A DNA stretch of 64,000 bases from Azorinus chamasolen (GCA_963576725.1 OY755240.1:97560316-97624315); one strand, 5' to 3'; counted from the stretch's first letter, positions 21,676 to 31,218 are shown. A program made the numbers and translations. Notes: generated by a model not told the origin, from the letters alone.

Positions 21676-22271
21676 TAGGCATGCAGGTTTATAATCATTT
21701 CAATGACCGCTACTAGATGGGTTATATAATTATACTGAGGATTGCTTCTTTGAATGTGCTAATTTTGTCGGTAGATAACCAATTTAATATTTTTTTTATA
21801 TTGTTCGTTTAATTCAGAACACACAATGCTGTTGTTATCTTTCTAACAGTTTCGTCCACTTCTGTGGACATCATCACAGCTACTGTCTGTTTGGTGGTCA
21901 CTCGGATGGGCACGATAATTTCCGTCTATCTCCGATAGACTAGAGTCCTTGAGGGGTAGGCCCCTGGTCCCAGCTTCCTTCCCACGTAGAATATTAATCT
22001 TGCATAATACGCTAAACGACAATAAAAAGTGTATATAATAGTACACTGGGCTAGCTCGAAACCCAATACCTCGTTAAATACCGAGGACTTTCGACTGATT
22101 AACTTCCGGTATATCCCGTGCCTCCAAGGTGATAATTTACGTACGTTTAACTGGCAACAGTAGCTGACTTTGAATCAATGTTAGCGTAACGAGGGGTAAG
22201 AAAATGAAAAGCAAGTGTTGAAGGTGAAACGTATAGCGTGTAATTACGAATAGTTGCGCCAAGTTTATGGC
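21676..22271. other. unassigned, about 0.6 kb
   Basis: Complex sequence. A 67-codon minus-strand frame at 21843-22046 has no recognisable motif. Confidence 0.4.
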
Positions 22272-22483
22272 TTAACCCTTAATACGTAGTACAAAAAACA
22301 ATGTCCGCTCAAATTCCGTTCTGGTACTATTTTGACTACGTCCGATTCAATCAAGCGTGTGGGAAACTATTAACCGAGTGTCAAACAGCTTGGATCCTGA
22401 TGAGACACCGATCTACTCGTCATCTCATCGGGATCCAGACTGTTTGCAAATGCGAGTTATATCGCGTTTAACGGAACAAAGGA
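22272..22483 (-). mobile_element. MITE family H
   Basis: Starts TTAACCCTTAATACGTAG. Contains CCGATTCAATCAAGC and CGAGTGTCAAACAGCTTGG. The hairpin pairs GGATCCTGATGAGACACCG with CATCTCATCGGGATCC. The right end is decayed at GGAACAAAGGATA. Confidence 0.8.
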
Positions 22484-22634
22484 TATCGTCCGTATGAAAA
22501 CCGTCATGCAAAAACGCAGAGGACAGTTGAGCTAGTGCAGAGTTACAGTCTGAATAATCGCAGAGCAAATGTGCCGGAACAGTGTGAAGACTTGAATACG
22601 TGTCAAACTTAATGGGACGGTAACAGTCTGTAGT

Positions 22635-22821
22635 TTAATTCTTTACTCCATAATACGCCTTTCTACACCTTTTGTAAACAGAGTAGACCCAGACCAGAGT
22701 CTGCACTTATTGCTTTGATGTTAAAACCCGTTTCTATCACGATAAAGAATGTTTTAATCATAGCGCGGTTGACATTCATGTTATTGTTTCTTACGTTAAT
22801 ATTAATGGAGCAAAGGGTTAA
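22635..22821 (-). mobile_element. MITE family B, hairpin cut
   Basis: TTAATTCTTTACTCCATAAT to GGAGCAAAGGGTTAA. The left arm GAGTAGACCCAGACCAGAG is present and the apex and right arm are missing. Confidence 0.82.
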
Positions 22822-23000
22822 AGCTGTCTATAGTTCACTGCTCGTGAGAAGAACCTTTTAACATTTTACCTCGTGAATATGCATGTATGAATTAATGAAT
22901 ATTGATTAATCTATTTATATTGCGACATTATAAACAATAACTAGACTGTACATTGCAAAAACTATATATCAGATATCAGTTATTTATTAAGAAAAAGAGG
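22818..23000 (+). repeat. segmental duplicate containing a B start, copy 1
   Basis: TTAAAGCTGTCTATAGTTCA, then CTCGTGAGAAGAA, precedes a B element that starts at TTTTAACATTTTACCTCG. The same 40-bp flank plus B start recurs at 23681, so this was copied as a block. Confidence 0.8.
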
Positions 23001-23116
23001 AGATCCTGAGTTGCTGACCTGTGCACACGTTTTGCTATTCACTGAATTGAAGTTTGTGTGTGTTAGGATTATTCTTGAGAAATATATGTATAAATGTTTA
23101 GTTTCATGCCTCTAAT

Positions 23117-23297
23117 TTACACTGTTTGGTATATCGTTTGTAACCGTACATTTACAGTTTGGTATATCGTATGTGACCGTACATTTACACTGTTTGGTAT
23201 ATCGTATGCAACCGTACATTTACACTGTTTGGTATATCGTATATAACCGTACAATTACACTGTTTTTGTACATCTTATGTAACCGTACATTTACAGT
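23117..23297. repeat. tandem repeat, ~36-bp unit, 5 copies
   Basis: Unit: TTACACTGTTTGGTATATCG plus TATGTAACCGTACAT. Confidence 0.9.
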
Positions 23298-23309
23298 TCT
23301 TTATATTTA

Positions 23310-23607
23310 CAGTTTAATCTCGCTATAATCCGAACACACGCTAATCCGAACACTCGATAATCCGAACACTCGACAATCCGAACACTCGCTAATCCGAACA
23401 CTGGATAATCCGAACTCTCACGTATCCGAACACTCGATCATCCGAAAACACTCATATACATATCATTGTTAGTCTTAATTAGGTGACAGCTTAATGCAGA
23501 ATGAAAGTAATATTTTCTCCACGACCCCCATCCTATATTTAGCAACCACCTCCCTAAAAAGATCTTAATTAGTTTGTACTCAAAGTTTGTATTAGCGAAG
23601 TTTACTG
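23310..23607 (+). mobile_element. MITE family E with an expanded terminus
   Basis: CAGTTTAATCTCGCTATAAT at the left, TATTAGCGAAGTTTACTG at the right, TA on both sides. The core GTGACAGCTTAATGCAGAAT to AGCAACCACCTCCC lacks its apex. 298 bp long because its left terminus is tandemly repeated. Confidence 0.85.
23323..23450. repeat. 16-bp tandem repeat inside an E terminus, ~8 copies
   Basis: Unit: AATCCGAACACTCGAT. The first unit is continuous with the terminal repeat CTCGCTATAATCCGAACAC. Confidence 0.9.
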
Positions 23608-23680
23608 TAAAATGTTCGTTGCCATATATTGCCATCTACTAATATTGCTGATTCGATATCGTGTCAAAACTGTTCAATTG

Positions 23681-24050
23681 TTAAAGCTGTATATAGTTTA
23701 CTGCTCGTGAGAAGAAACCTTTTAACAGTTTACCTCTTGAATATTCATGTAAGAAATACAGTAAAACTTCGATTATTCGAATTTTCGGTATAGAAGAATT
23801 TAGACTCTTTTAGTCAGGTGGCTGCTTAATGCATGGTGAAAGTCATGCAGAAAGCTCCTAGAGGAGCTTTCTGCATGACTTTCACCATGCATTAAGCTGC
23901 CACCTGTCTTAAAGATCGATAATAATACACATTTTAGTGTTCGAATAATCGAAGTTTTACTGTACTGATTTTATGAATAATGATTAACTTAATTATATAA
24001 CGGCACTATGAACAATAAATAGTCTGGCCCGTGACAGAGAAATAGTTAAT
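23681..24050 (+). mobile_element. family B in a duplicated block, copy 2, split by E
   Basis: Same flank as 22818. The B body ATATTCATGTAAGAAATA is broken by the E element at 23759 and resumes CTGATTTTATGAATAATG, then CGGCACTATGAACAATAAAT. The copy at 22818 has no insertion here, so it shows the empty site. Confidence 0.85.
23759..23962 (+). mobile_element. MITE family E, intact, end class GATTATTCGAA
   Basis: 204 bp. The terminal repeats match perfectly over 23 bp (CAGTAAAACTTCGATTATTC and on). TA at 23757-23758 and 23963-23964. The core at 23815-23906 is a 92-bp palindrome with about 44 of 46 positions paired and apex GCTCCTAGAGGAGC. Confidence 0.96.
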
Positions 24051-24243
24051 TTCAATGGAATCATACTTCTTTGTAAATTGGTCATAAATGGTCATTTATT
24101 GTATAGCCTTTGTTTTATTTCGTGATGAGGCGTGAAGCAACCAGTATTGTACAGTTGGCCTTCCTTGGTTGAATGCTACATTTATCGTAGTTTCACCATT
24201 CACCAGATTAATTGTCTTCTAAGAAATAATGAACGTACCAATA
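24051..24243. other. unassigned
   Basis: No recognised repeat. Confidence 0.3.
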
Positions 24244-24496
24244 CCAACCTTCACTCCATAAGTACACCTTTCTACGCCTTTGCAAAATTAATAGAGTAGA
24301 CCCAGATCAGATGACTCCTATAGAAACCGCCTGAGCAGGATCTGCTCTGTTTGCTTATGGAATAATATAGATATGAGTATATTGTTTCTAACATGGCCAA
24401 GATTTCTTATGTTCACATTTCATTATAAAAACGAATCTAATGAATATTCATGACGTCGTTATTTCTCATATGAATATTGATGGAGTAAATAGTTAA
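24244..24496 (-). mobile_element. MITE family B, nearly full-length
   Basis: The left end ACCAACCTTCACTCCATAAG has lost TTAA. The hairpin GAGTAGACCCAGATCAGATG to CTGAGCAGGATCTGCTCTG is readable. Ends GGAGTAAATAGTTAA at 24493-24496. Confidence 0.85.
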
Positions 24497-24719
24497 CCCT
24501 TTCCTTCATATAAACGCCTGTCCAGGCATCTGCAGATTGCTATAGGAACCGTCTGATCAGGGTCTGCTCTGTTTGCTAATGGAATTTGATATATCTGTTT
24601 CTTTAGTTTCTGAAATGGCTACAATGTTCCATCTTCCATATTTCATTATAACTATTTTGTCCATGAATATTCAGTAGGTACTGGAATTTGGAATAAACAT
24701 AGAACAGGGAAAGGGTTAA
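24493..24719 (-). mobile_element. MITE family G, sharing a TTAA with B
   Basis: Starts on the TTAA that ends the B copy and closes at 24716-24719 with ACAGGGAAAGGGTTAA. The left hairpin arm is lost while the right arm ACCGTCTGATCAGGGTCTGC is intact. Confidence 0.88.
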
Positions 24720-24744
24720 ATAGCTACATGTTTGAAAAATGGCA

Positions 24745-24890
24745 TTATAATTAAAGATATTTTATAGTAACCGTAGAATCAAGTCTATATGAGTACATAA
24801 GCAAACAGCAGAACTTGATCAGACGATACTTACGGCAGTCGTCTGATCTTGGTCTACTCTGTTTGCAAGGCGCTTCTATCAGGTTTACGA
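24745..24890 (+). mobile_element. MITE family B, 5' and 3' ends lost
   Basis: Contains ATGGCATTATAATTAAAG, the AACCGTAGAATC part of the body and a hairpin (AAACAGCAGAACTTGATCAG to CTGATCTTGGTCTACTCTG). Confidence 0.65.
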
Positions 24891-25137
24891 GTAACTTCGC
24901 TCACCTCTACAAGTAACAAATGGGTTGGTACAGAACTTCACTTGGACCAGTTTACTTGTAACAATGGGTGAACTATCTCACCAAGCGTCTACTAGACACT
25001 GATTTATTAAGTGCGTGTTACAGTTTCATTCCTTACATTTTCAGTGCTGAAATATCACAGTGGAATTGTCTATCCGTGTGTAACGATAAACTCCATTCAG
25101 TATGAAAGTCATAAAGTTACTAGAGGGTTTTGAATGA
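24891..25137. other. unassigned
   Basis: CTCTACAAGTAACAAATGGG and TTACTTGTAACAATGGGTGA are near direct repeats at about 24915 and 24952. Confidence 0.4.
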
Positions 25138-25206
25138 CAAACAGTGCAGACTCTGATCAGAAGGCTCATCTAGGAGACATATAGTCTGGATCTACGTTGT
25201 TTGCAA
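25138..25206. mobile_element. family I hairpin, ends unclear
   Basis: GACAAACAGTGCAGACTCTG pairs with TAGTCTGGATCTACGTTGTT. Upstream GAGGGTTTTGAATGACAAAC resembles the end of the element at 27218. Confidence 0.6.
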
Positions 25207-25404
25207 ATGCCCGTATATTCCTTTCTCGCATTCAAATAGTTAAGAATGACACCAGTGATATAAAACTAAAACGCTTTATCGTCATTGATATCATAATTAA
25301 AGACTTCAAAAACTGTGACCGCCAAATAATTGTCGTCTGCAATAATTGTTGCCTGCTACTCATTTCTTTGTGGATCCTTCAAATATCATGACTAGGGTGT
25401 ACTA
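25207..25404. other. unassigned
   Basis: A 64-codon frame at 25197-25391 starts inside the hairpin and has no recognisable motif. Confidence 0.35.
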
Positions 25405-25654
25405 TTAACACTTTACTCAATAAAAATTCCATACACACGAATTTGCGAACAAAGTAGACCCAGATCAGACGGTTCGTGCAATAGCAGTCTGATCTGAGTC
25501 TTCTCCGTTTGCCCATGAAATAATACAAATCTGATTATACAGATCCTACCATAGCCAAACTATCCTGTGCTCATATGCCATTATAAACTTGTAGCTAATA
25601 AATATTCATGATATCATTATTTCTTACATAAATACTCATCGGATAAAAGGTTAA
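25405..25654 (-). mobile_element. MITE family B, full-length
   Basis: 250 bp between TTAA at 25405-25408 and 25651-25654. The hairpin AAGTAGACCCAGATCAGACG to AGTCTGATCTGAGTCTTCTC has a decayed apex. Confidence 0.9.
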
Positions 25655-25749
25655 ACTGTTTGGACCCAGAGACGAGATGCAGTCATCTACATGTAACGCT
25701 TGACAGATATGGCACCCAAGCAAAGATCAGTACATGTACTGTGCACCCA
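25655..25749. mobile_element. possible family H remnant
   Basis: AAACTGTTTGGACCCAGAGA follows the B end directly and has no matching right arm. Confidence 0.35.
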
Positions 25750-25947
25750 GTACCTCATCTGAAAATAAAACTACTCTACTGAAAAGGAGCATTTACTAAA
25801 AGAAAAGTTTAGTATTGTGCGGTTTTGAAACCATTGTGATGAGTAGTGCATTTTCTCCTCTGGAGCAAATGCCCTATTCATCACAATGGTTACAAAAAGT
25901 TACTTTTACAAGGGCTACAAAATACCTCAATATGAGGGAATGGGTCA
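25750..25947 (-). mobile_element. MITE family C, decayed ends
   Basis: Hairpin ACCATTGTGATGAGTAG to CTATTCATCACAATGGT around CTCCTCTGGAGC. The terminal TATGAGGGAATGGGTCAA is one base off TTAA. Confidence 0.8.
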
Positions 25948-26035
25948 AAGGGCATCAAAATCAGGGAAATGGGCTAAACTTTGAGAGTTAACTGAATTTC
26001 AATAATGACGCCAATTCAGAAGCAGACAATAGAAT

Positions 26036-26447
26036 TTAACCCATAAACTCCCATGTTACCATGTATGGGACATAGGGAAAACAGTGTAGAACCTGAAGCA
26101 GTCCTCTGATCAATTCTAAATGATTTTTATCACAATATATTATTTGGCAGGATCCCCTCACATGAAAAATGGATGCGTTCCATGGATGTACTCAATGAGT
26201 GTGTTCCATGAGTGTGTTCCATTGATGTGTTCCATGAATGTGTTCCATGGATGCGTTCCATGGATGTGTCCCATGGATGTGTTCCATGGATGTGTTCCAT
26301 AGATGTATCCCATGGATGTGTTCCATGGACGTGTTCATGGATTTGTTCCATGGGTTTGTTCCATGAATGTGTTCCAAGGATGTGTTCCATATTTCTATTT
26401 AAACGTGATTACCGTACATGATTTTACCATGTCAGTTGAAGGGTTAA
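26036..26447. mobile_element. TTAA-bounded element with a minisatellite core
   Basis: TTAACCCATAAACTCCCATG at the left and CATGTCAGTTGAAGGGTTAA at the right, TTAA at 26036 and 26444. A half hairpin AACAGTGTAGAACC sits at 26079. Most of the inside is a 13-bp array. It may be a decayed I or G element, or two unrelated ends. Confidence 0.55.
26170..26392. repeat. 13-bp tandem repeat, about 17 copies
   Basis: Unit: GTTCCATGGATGT with single-base variants. CCATGG makes each unit partly palindromic. Both strands stay open in several frames, and these are not genes. Confidence 0.92.
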
Positions 26448-26575
26448 GTAGATAATAATTTCACCATGGACGCGGTATAAAGACCAGTTCTATTGTTTTA
26501 TATTGTTTCATATTGAATTATGTTTTCGCTATCGATATCAATAACGTTAAACGTTAGAATTTCATTAAACATGTG

Positions 26576-26863
26576 CTTAGCCCTGTGTATACCGGATCTC
26601 AAAAGAGTTTAGCCCTGTGTATACCGGCTCTCAAAAGAGTTTATCCCTGTGTATACCGGCTCTCAAAAGAGTTTAGCCCTGTGTATACCGGCTCTCAAAA
26701 GTGTTTAGCCCTCGGCTCTCAAAAGAGTTTAGCCCTGTGTATACCGGCTCTCAAAAGAGTTTAGCCCTGTGTATACCGGCTCTCAAAAGAGTTTAGCCCT
26801 GTGTATACCGGCTCTCAAAAGAGTTTAGCCCTGTGTATACCGGCTCTCAAAAGAGTTTATAGC
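26576..26863. repeat. 32-bp tandem repeat, about 9 copies
   Basis: Unit: GTTTAGCCCTGTGTATACCG plus GCTCTCAAAAGA, with one internally deleted copy at about 26704. The array ends against AGCCGCTTCAGACAGGTTCT, which resembles the right terminus of family E. Confidence 0.93.
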
Positions 26864-26924
26864 CGCTTCAGACAGGTTCTCTTATAATCCATACTTGTTT
26901 CTCAACAATAATCTTTCTTCTGCT

Positions 26925-27075
26925 AAGCCCGCTTCGTTTTTACAAACAGCCTTGATCCAGATGAGATACCAAGTATCTCGGCATCCTGCCAGGATCCGTG
27001 CTGTTTGACAATGAGTCAGTAGTTTAATAAAAGGCTTGAACGAGTCTGTATTAGTAAAAGGTGTAGCAGATAAGA
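26925..27075 (+). mobile_element. family H element, diverged subgroup
   Basis: The hairpin at 26942-27009 pairs CAAACAGCCTTGATCCAGAT with GCCAGGATCCGTGCTGTTTG. The flank AATAAAAGGCTTGAACGA also occurs in the copy at 52147, defining a subgroup. Confidence 0.72.
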
Positions 27076-27217
27076 CACTGGGCAGAAGTCCCGTTTGTAG
27101 CACCAAAGGTTTTTTACCCTATATCAGGCTTTTCAGCTCACTTATTTTGAGTTACGGTCGTTAGATGCCCAGCTGATTACAACAGCCACTCAAGTTATGG
27201 TAACTGGTCAAGTTGGT

Positions 27218-27357
27218 TTAACCCCTTTTATGTTGAATATGAATGACAAACAGTATATATTCCCTGGTAAGAAGGCTCCTTCATTCAGGAGCCCTCTAAT
27301 CTGGATCTGCACTCTTTGCAAATGCAAGTATATTCGTTTACTGCTAGCAAGGGTTAA
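27218..27357 (+). mobile_element. short family I MITE
   Basis: 140 bp, TTAA at 27218-27221 and 27354-27357. Hairpin GACAAACAGTATATATTCCC to TCTAATCTGGATCTGCACTC with apex GCTCCTTCATTCAGGAGC. Confidence 0.82.
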
Positions 27358-27466
27358 AAAGAAACAATCTTAGCTGTTATTCACGGTTAACCCTTAATCT
27401 CATGAATATTTATACAATAATTCGTGACGTCATGACTATTTATTAGATATTATTTAAAAAATAGTG

Positions 27467-27736
27467 CAGCTGAACTTCCATTTCTCGATCTTCAGGGGAC
27501 CATACAAATTACTTCCAGATAACAGAAGTTCGAGTCATCCGATTTCTTATCTGAACATTTTCACAGCTTAATGCAGGAGCTTTCAGCATTATTTAGACCT
27601 GCATTAATTCGTCACATGAATTTCTAGATATGCGAAGTGATATAATTCCGTATTGTAAATTTTGGAAGGACCGAACTTATTTTCGAGTTATCCAGGAGTT
27701 TTACTTATCCGAATTCGAGATATCGAAAATCAACTG
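27467..27736 (+). mobile_element. MITE family E, end class GATATCTCGAATTCGG
   Basis: Left CAGCTGAACTTCCATTTCTC, right the complement of CAGTTGATTTTCGATATCTC. Core CACAGCTTAATGCAGGAGC to ACCTGCATTAATTCG is shortened. TA follows the right end, and the left flank is TG. Confidence 0.72.
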
Positions 27737-27846
27737 TATATGAACTCAATAATGTTTGACAATGGTAGAAACTGTAACATCAGATCTATAAAGCTTCATA
27801 AGAAAACAGAGTAGATCCTGATCAGACGACTCATGCATGAGCCGTC

Positions 27847-28395
27847 TGATGTTGGTCAAGCATGAGCCGTCTAATGTTGGTCAAGCATGAGCCGTCTGAT
27901 GTTGGTCAAGCATGAGCCGTCTAATGTTGGTCTAGCATGAGCCGTCTGATGCTGGTCTAGCACGAGCCCTAGCATGAGCCGTCTAATGTTGGTCTAGCAT
28001 GAGCCGTCTAATGTTGGTCAAGCATGAGCCGTCTAATGTTGGTCAAGCATGAGCCGTCTGATGTTGGTCAAGCATGAGCCGTCTAATGTTGGTCTAGCAT
28101 GAGTCGTCTAATGTTGGTCTAGCATGAGCCGTCTAATGTTGGTCTAGCATGAGCCGTCTGATGTTGGTCTAGCATGAGCCGTCTGATGTTGGTCTAGCAT
28201 GAGCCGTCTGATGTTGGTCTAGCATGAGCCGTCTGATGTTGAGCCGTCTGATGTTGGTCTAGCATGAGCCGTCTGATGTTGGTCTAGCATGAGCCGTCTG
28301 ATGTTGGTCTAGCATGAGCCGTCTGATGTTAGTCTAGCATGAGCCATCTAATGTTGGTCTAGCATGAGCCATCTGATGTTGGTCTAGCATGCCTG
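27847..28395. repeat. 25-bp tandem array made of a B hairpin arm, ~22 copies
   Basis: Unit: GCATGAGCCGTCTGATGTTG plus GTCTA, which is the right arm of the B palindrome (GAGCCGTCTGATCTGGGTCTA) with few changes. Two units are shortened (near 27961 and 28240). Confidence 0.96.
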
Positions 28396-28403
28396 CAAAT
28401 GCA

Positions 28404-28609
28404 TTAACCCTTATCCTGTCAAAAACTATTCTCTGTCTATGTTCTGATTTGAAGCAAGATTAACTGACTCCTGTTTCTGTCAAGCGTTTGCGAAATTACT
28501 GACCGAGTGTCAAACAGCTTGGCCCCTGATAAGACACCACGTACTCGTGTGTCATCTGGATCTAAGTGGTTTGCAAATGATGGTTAGGATCAGCAAAACA
28601 AAGGATTAA
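28404..28609 (-). mobile_element. MITE family H, full-length
   Basis: TTAA at 28404-28407 and 28606-28609. GACCGAGTGTCAAACAGC precedes the hairpin GGCCCCTGATAAGACACC to GTGTGTCATCTGGATC. It begins at the edge of the composite B. Confidence 0.85.
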
Positions 28610-28625
28610 TATGTGTGTCTTCGAG

Positions 28626-29167
28626 TTAACCCATTCCCTCATACGCTATTTAGTTTAAACATATTTTATTTCACTAAATTCACAATTCAGCAAGATCATC
28701 ATGGGAACAAAAAGGATTGGATCGAAAGCAAAACTGCTTATATAGATCCTCTCCCCAGACACAATGCCAATACAACGGTGGACATTTGTTGAAATTACAT
28801 TTCGTGTTGACAAACAAATATTGCATACGCTATTTTAGACCCATTCTCCCATACGCTATTTTAGACTCATTATCTCATACGCTATTTTAGACCCATTCCC
28901 TCATACGCTATTTTAGACCCATTTCCTAATACGCTATTTTAGACCCATTCCTTCAAACGCTATTTTAGATCCAACCTCTTTTAATAAATCTACTGAAAGG
29001 AGTATTTACCCGAAAAGGGGAAACTTTTAGAGTTATGTAGTTTTGAAATCATTGTGATGAAAAGAGCATTTTCTGCTATGGAGCAAATGCTCTATTTATC
29101 ACAATGGTTTAAAAAAAATAACTTTTACAGAGGAGCCGAAATGCATTAATATGAGGGAATGGGTTAA
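28626..29167 (-). mobile_element. MITE family C with an expanded terminus
   Basis: TTAA at 28626-28629 and 29164-29167, 542 bp against 226 for full copies. The hairpin near 29048-29110 is decayed on one arm. The extra length is a ~175-bp unrelated stretch at 28655-28830 plus the array below. Confidence 0.85.
28832..28970. repeat. 23-bp tandem repeat of the C terminus, 6 copies
   Basis: Unit: CCATTCCCTCATACGCTATT plus TTAGA, the C terminal sequence itself. Confidence 0.93.
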
Positions 29168-29522
29168 AGATTTAAGAATGTTATTGGACTGTTAACTTCG
29201 AAACCGGAGAAACAGTTTAGGAGAGAGATTTACTGCCATGAAACGAAGTCTTCCTTTGTACACCTGTGGCAAATTAGTTTACAGGTGCCTATGATGAAAC
29301 AAAATATATCAGAGGCTGTGAAAATGATATACTGCACACAGGGTACAGTTGATACCTACAACAAGCTTCAGCGACATGAATCAGCCACCTGTGAGTGAGT
29401 CACCACTGACTCAACCCGTGGTTCTAAATGGACTCTCCAAAATCTGCATTAGGAACATAATCATTTTCATTTTGATTGCTAGGAGAAATTATTACAAATG
29501 CAGATTAACCATTTACAGACTA
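29168..29522. other. unassigned
   Basis: No recognised repeat or gene. Confidence 0.35.
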
Positions 29523-29727
29523 CAGTAGGGCCTGTCTTAAGCGGTCATTCATTTATTGAACATAGGAGTCTTAAAAAGCATGCGGTTGCTTAATGCGGGG
29601 CAAAAGTAATGCAGCAAGCTCCTATAGTAACTTTCTGTATTACTTTTGACCTGTATTAAGCTTCCACATGCCTTACATACCCATAATTAGACATCCCTGT
29701 GATGTCCGCTTAAGACAGGTTCTACTG
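29523..29727 (+). mobile_element. MITE family E, end class TCTTAAGCG
   Basis: CAGTAGGGCCTGTCTTAAGC to GCTTAAGACAGGTTCTACTG, 205 bp, TA on the left side. Core arms GCGGTTGCTTAATGCGGGG and CTGTATTAAGCTTCCACATG. Confidence 0.88.
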
Positions 29728-29730
29728 AAG

Positions 29731-29880
29731 ATCCAGTTCAGACAATTCCTGTTTTAGCTTCTGGTCAGGATCTGCGCTATTTACCTATAATTATATTCCA
29801 AATCTGATTCTCTACTTATTGTCATGGCAATAGATTTTTTTATTTATAAATATTAAGATGAATATAATTAATATTAAGGT
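29731..29880 (-). mobile_element. family B remnant
   Basis: CTTCTGGTCAGGATCTGCGC (right arm) then the reversed body with AAATCTGATTCTC and GATGAATATAATTAATATT. Confidence 0.5.
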
Positions 29881-30020
29881 AAAAGATTAGGACCATCAAG
29901 AAATGATAAGGGAGATAATATACATGTAGACCAATATCAGAGATCTCTGTTAGGGAGCAGTCTAGTCTAGTCTTTACAATGTGGATATATTTCATTATGT
30001 GTATGTTTGTTTTACATCTA

Positions 30021-30115
30021 GAGTAATCCCCTCTATACCGACCACTTTATGAACACAGGTCTCTTTAAAAAGCAGGAGGTTGCTTAATGAAGGACAGACA
30101 CGTTGCCTCCTGTCA
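30021..30115 (+). mobile_element. family E left half
   Basis: AATCCCCTCTATACCGACCA, then GCAGGAGGTTGCTTAATG. No apex or right half. Confidence 0.55.
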
Positions 30116-30129
30116 AGGTTCTTTAGTAA

Positions 30130-30250
30130 GACGGGCATCGGATTCTATTACAGATACTGGAGAGAGATTCAAACAGATTAAGCACCAGCTTGAAGCCTCT
30201 CATCTGGGTCTACCTTGTGTGCAATGACCAGATTGCACCTTTATACAATG
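30130..30250. mobile_element. hairpin remnant beside the SINE
   Basis: CAAACAGATTAAGCACCAGC and CTCATCTGGGTCTACCTTGT are decayed arms of a B or H type hairpin. Confidence 0.45.
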
Positions 30251-30537
30251 TAGAGTAAAGTATCTAGTTATAGTATACTTTCAGTCCGAAGGACCGCTCA
30301 GCCGACGGTACATTTACTCCCCTGTTCACTGAGTAATTCGCCTATATAACATATGACGAAATCATGCAGCCGCAGTACCGGCTAGTGACCCTCACAGGTA
30401 CCCCTTTTAACTCCTGGGTGGAGATGAGGTGCGGGTGGGAGACACTGAAAAGCGTCTCTGAAATGTCCGGGAGGGACTGGGATTTGAACCCCGGACCTCC
30501 GGACCAGCAGTCCAGCGCGTTAGCACTAGACCTCCGC
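30251..30537 (-). mobile_element. tRNA-derived SINE, copy 1
   Basis: Read on the minus strand it has a tRNA-like head (about 30471-30537) with A-box GAGGTCTAGTGCTAACG and B-box GGTTCAAATCC, then a body and a short tail ACTTTACT. ACAATG flanks it at 30245-30250 and 30538-30543, a possible 6-bp target duplication. It matches the copy at 56651 along its length, apart from a short gap near 30340. The head pairs poorly in the acceptor stem, so it is not a working tRNA gene. Confidence 0.88.
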
Positions 30538-30574
30538 ACAATGCACGACAGAAACTGTTTGCCATGACGGTAAC

Positions 30575-30785
30575 TAATAATTCCATGTAAGAAATAATGA
30601 CATCATGAATATTGATTATGTTGTTTGTTTGGTTTGGAATTTTTATAATGGCGAGCAAATAGAGATCATTTTGGGGTTGACAGAAACTGTAATATCAGAT
30701 GTATGTTATTCTCCTACGAGAGCTGTCTGATCTGGGTCTGCTCGGTTTGCAAATGTGTTAAAAGGCATATGGAGTAAAGGATTAA
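30575..30785 (+). mobile_element. MITE family B, 5' end and left arm lost
   Basis: AATTCCATGTAAGAAATAAT begins it. Only the right hairpin arm AGCTGTCTGATCTGGGTCTG remains. Ends GGAGTAAAGGATTAA. Confidence 0.78.
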
Positions 30786-30849
30786 GCACAAATGGAAGAA
30801 AAAACCCTCATATATGAAGATGGCAATAATAGGGTTAACAAAGTTAAAG

Positions 30850-30917
30850 ACCTGGGTGCTGAAGAGATGTCAAGTTACTCGACCTCTCCTCTGGGTTCAA
30901 GCTATTTGCAAATGCCT
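30850..30917. mobile_element. degenerate H-type hairpin
   Basis: ACCTGGGTGCTGAAGAGATG pairs loosely with CCTCTCCTCTGGGTTCAAGC around AGTTACTCG. Confidence 0.5.
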
Positions 30918-30990
30918 GTCACGTCGCACGAAGTACATTGGACTCTGAATACATTATCTGACAAACATAAAGTCCGGTGGTGACATTCTA

Positions 30991-31218
30991 AATTCCTACT
31001 TCAAACTTCGGAATTCCAAGTTCTTACTTCTTACTTCCAACATAATTTGCTGCATGTATGTGGTTATTGTGTATTTTACGCCCGAGTTCCAAATTCGAAC
31101 TTCCATGTCCCAAGTTCTGACTTAAAGGTCCAAGTTCCGACTTCAAAGTTCCAAGTTCCGACTTCCAAGCTCCGACTTCAATGTTCCAAGTTCCAACTTC
31201 CGACTTCCAACTTCATGA
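30991..31218 (+). repeat. degenerate minisatellite, TTCCAAGTTCCGAC unit
   Basis: Variable 8-18 bp units of the type TTCCAAGTTCCGACTTC, denser from 31084. The complement of this unit fills 31556-31718. Confidence 0.88.

Larger units (their letters stand above)
27387..28403 (+). mobile_element. composite family B: E insertion plus arm expansion
   Basis: Starts TTAACCCTTAATCTCATGAA. The body is interrupted by the E element at 27467, resumes at about 27739 (TGAACTCAATAATG, then GACAATGGTAGAAACTG) and reaches the hairpin at 27803. The right hairpin arm is a 0.55-kb array. GCCTGCAAATGC at the end is the usual B exit. Confidence 0.85.

Noticed and set aside
27847..28395. CRISPR-like array of regular repeats
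   Set aside because: The units are contiguous with no unique spacers, and the setting is eukaryotic. It is a minisatellite.
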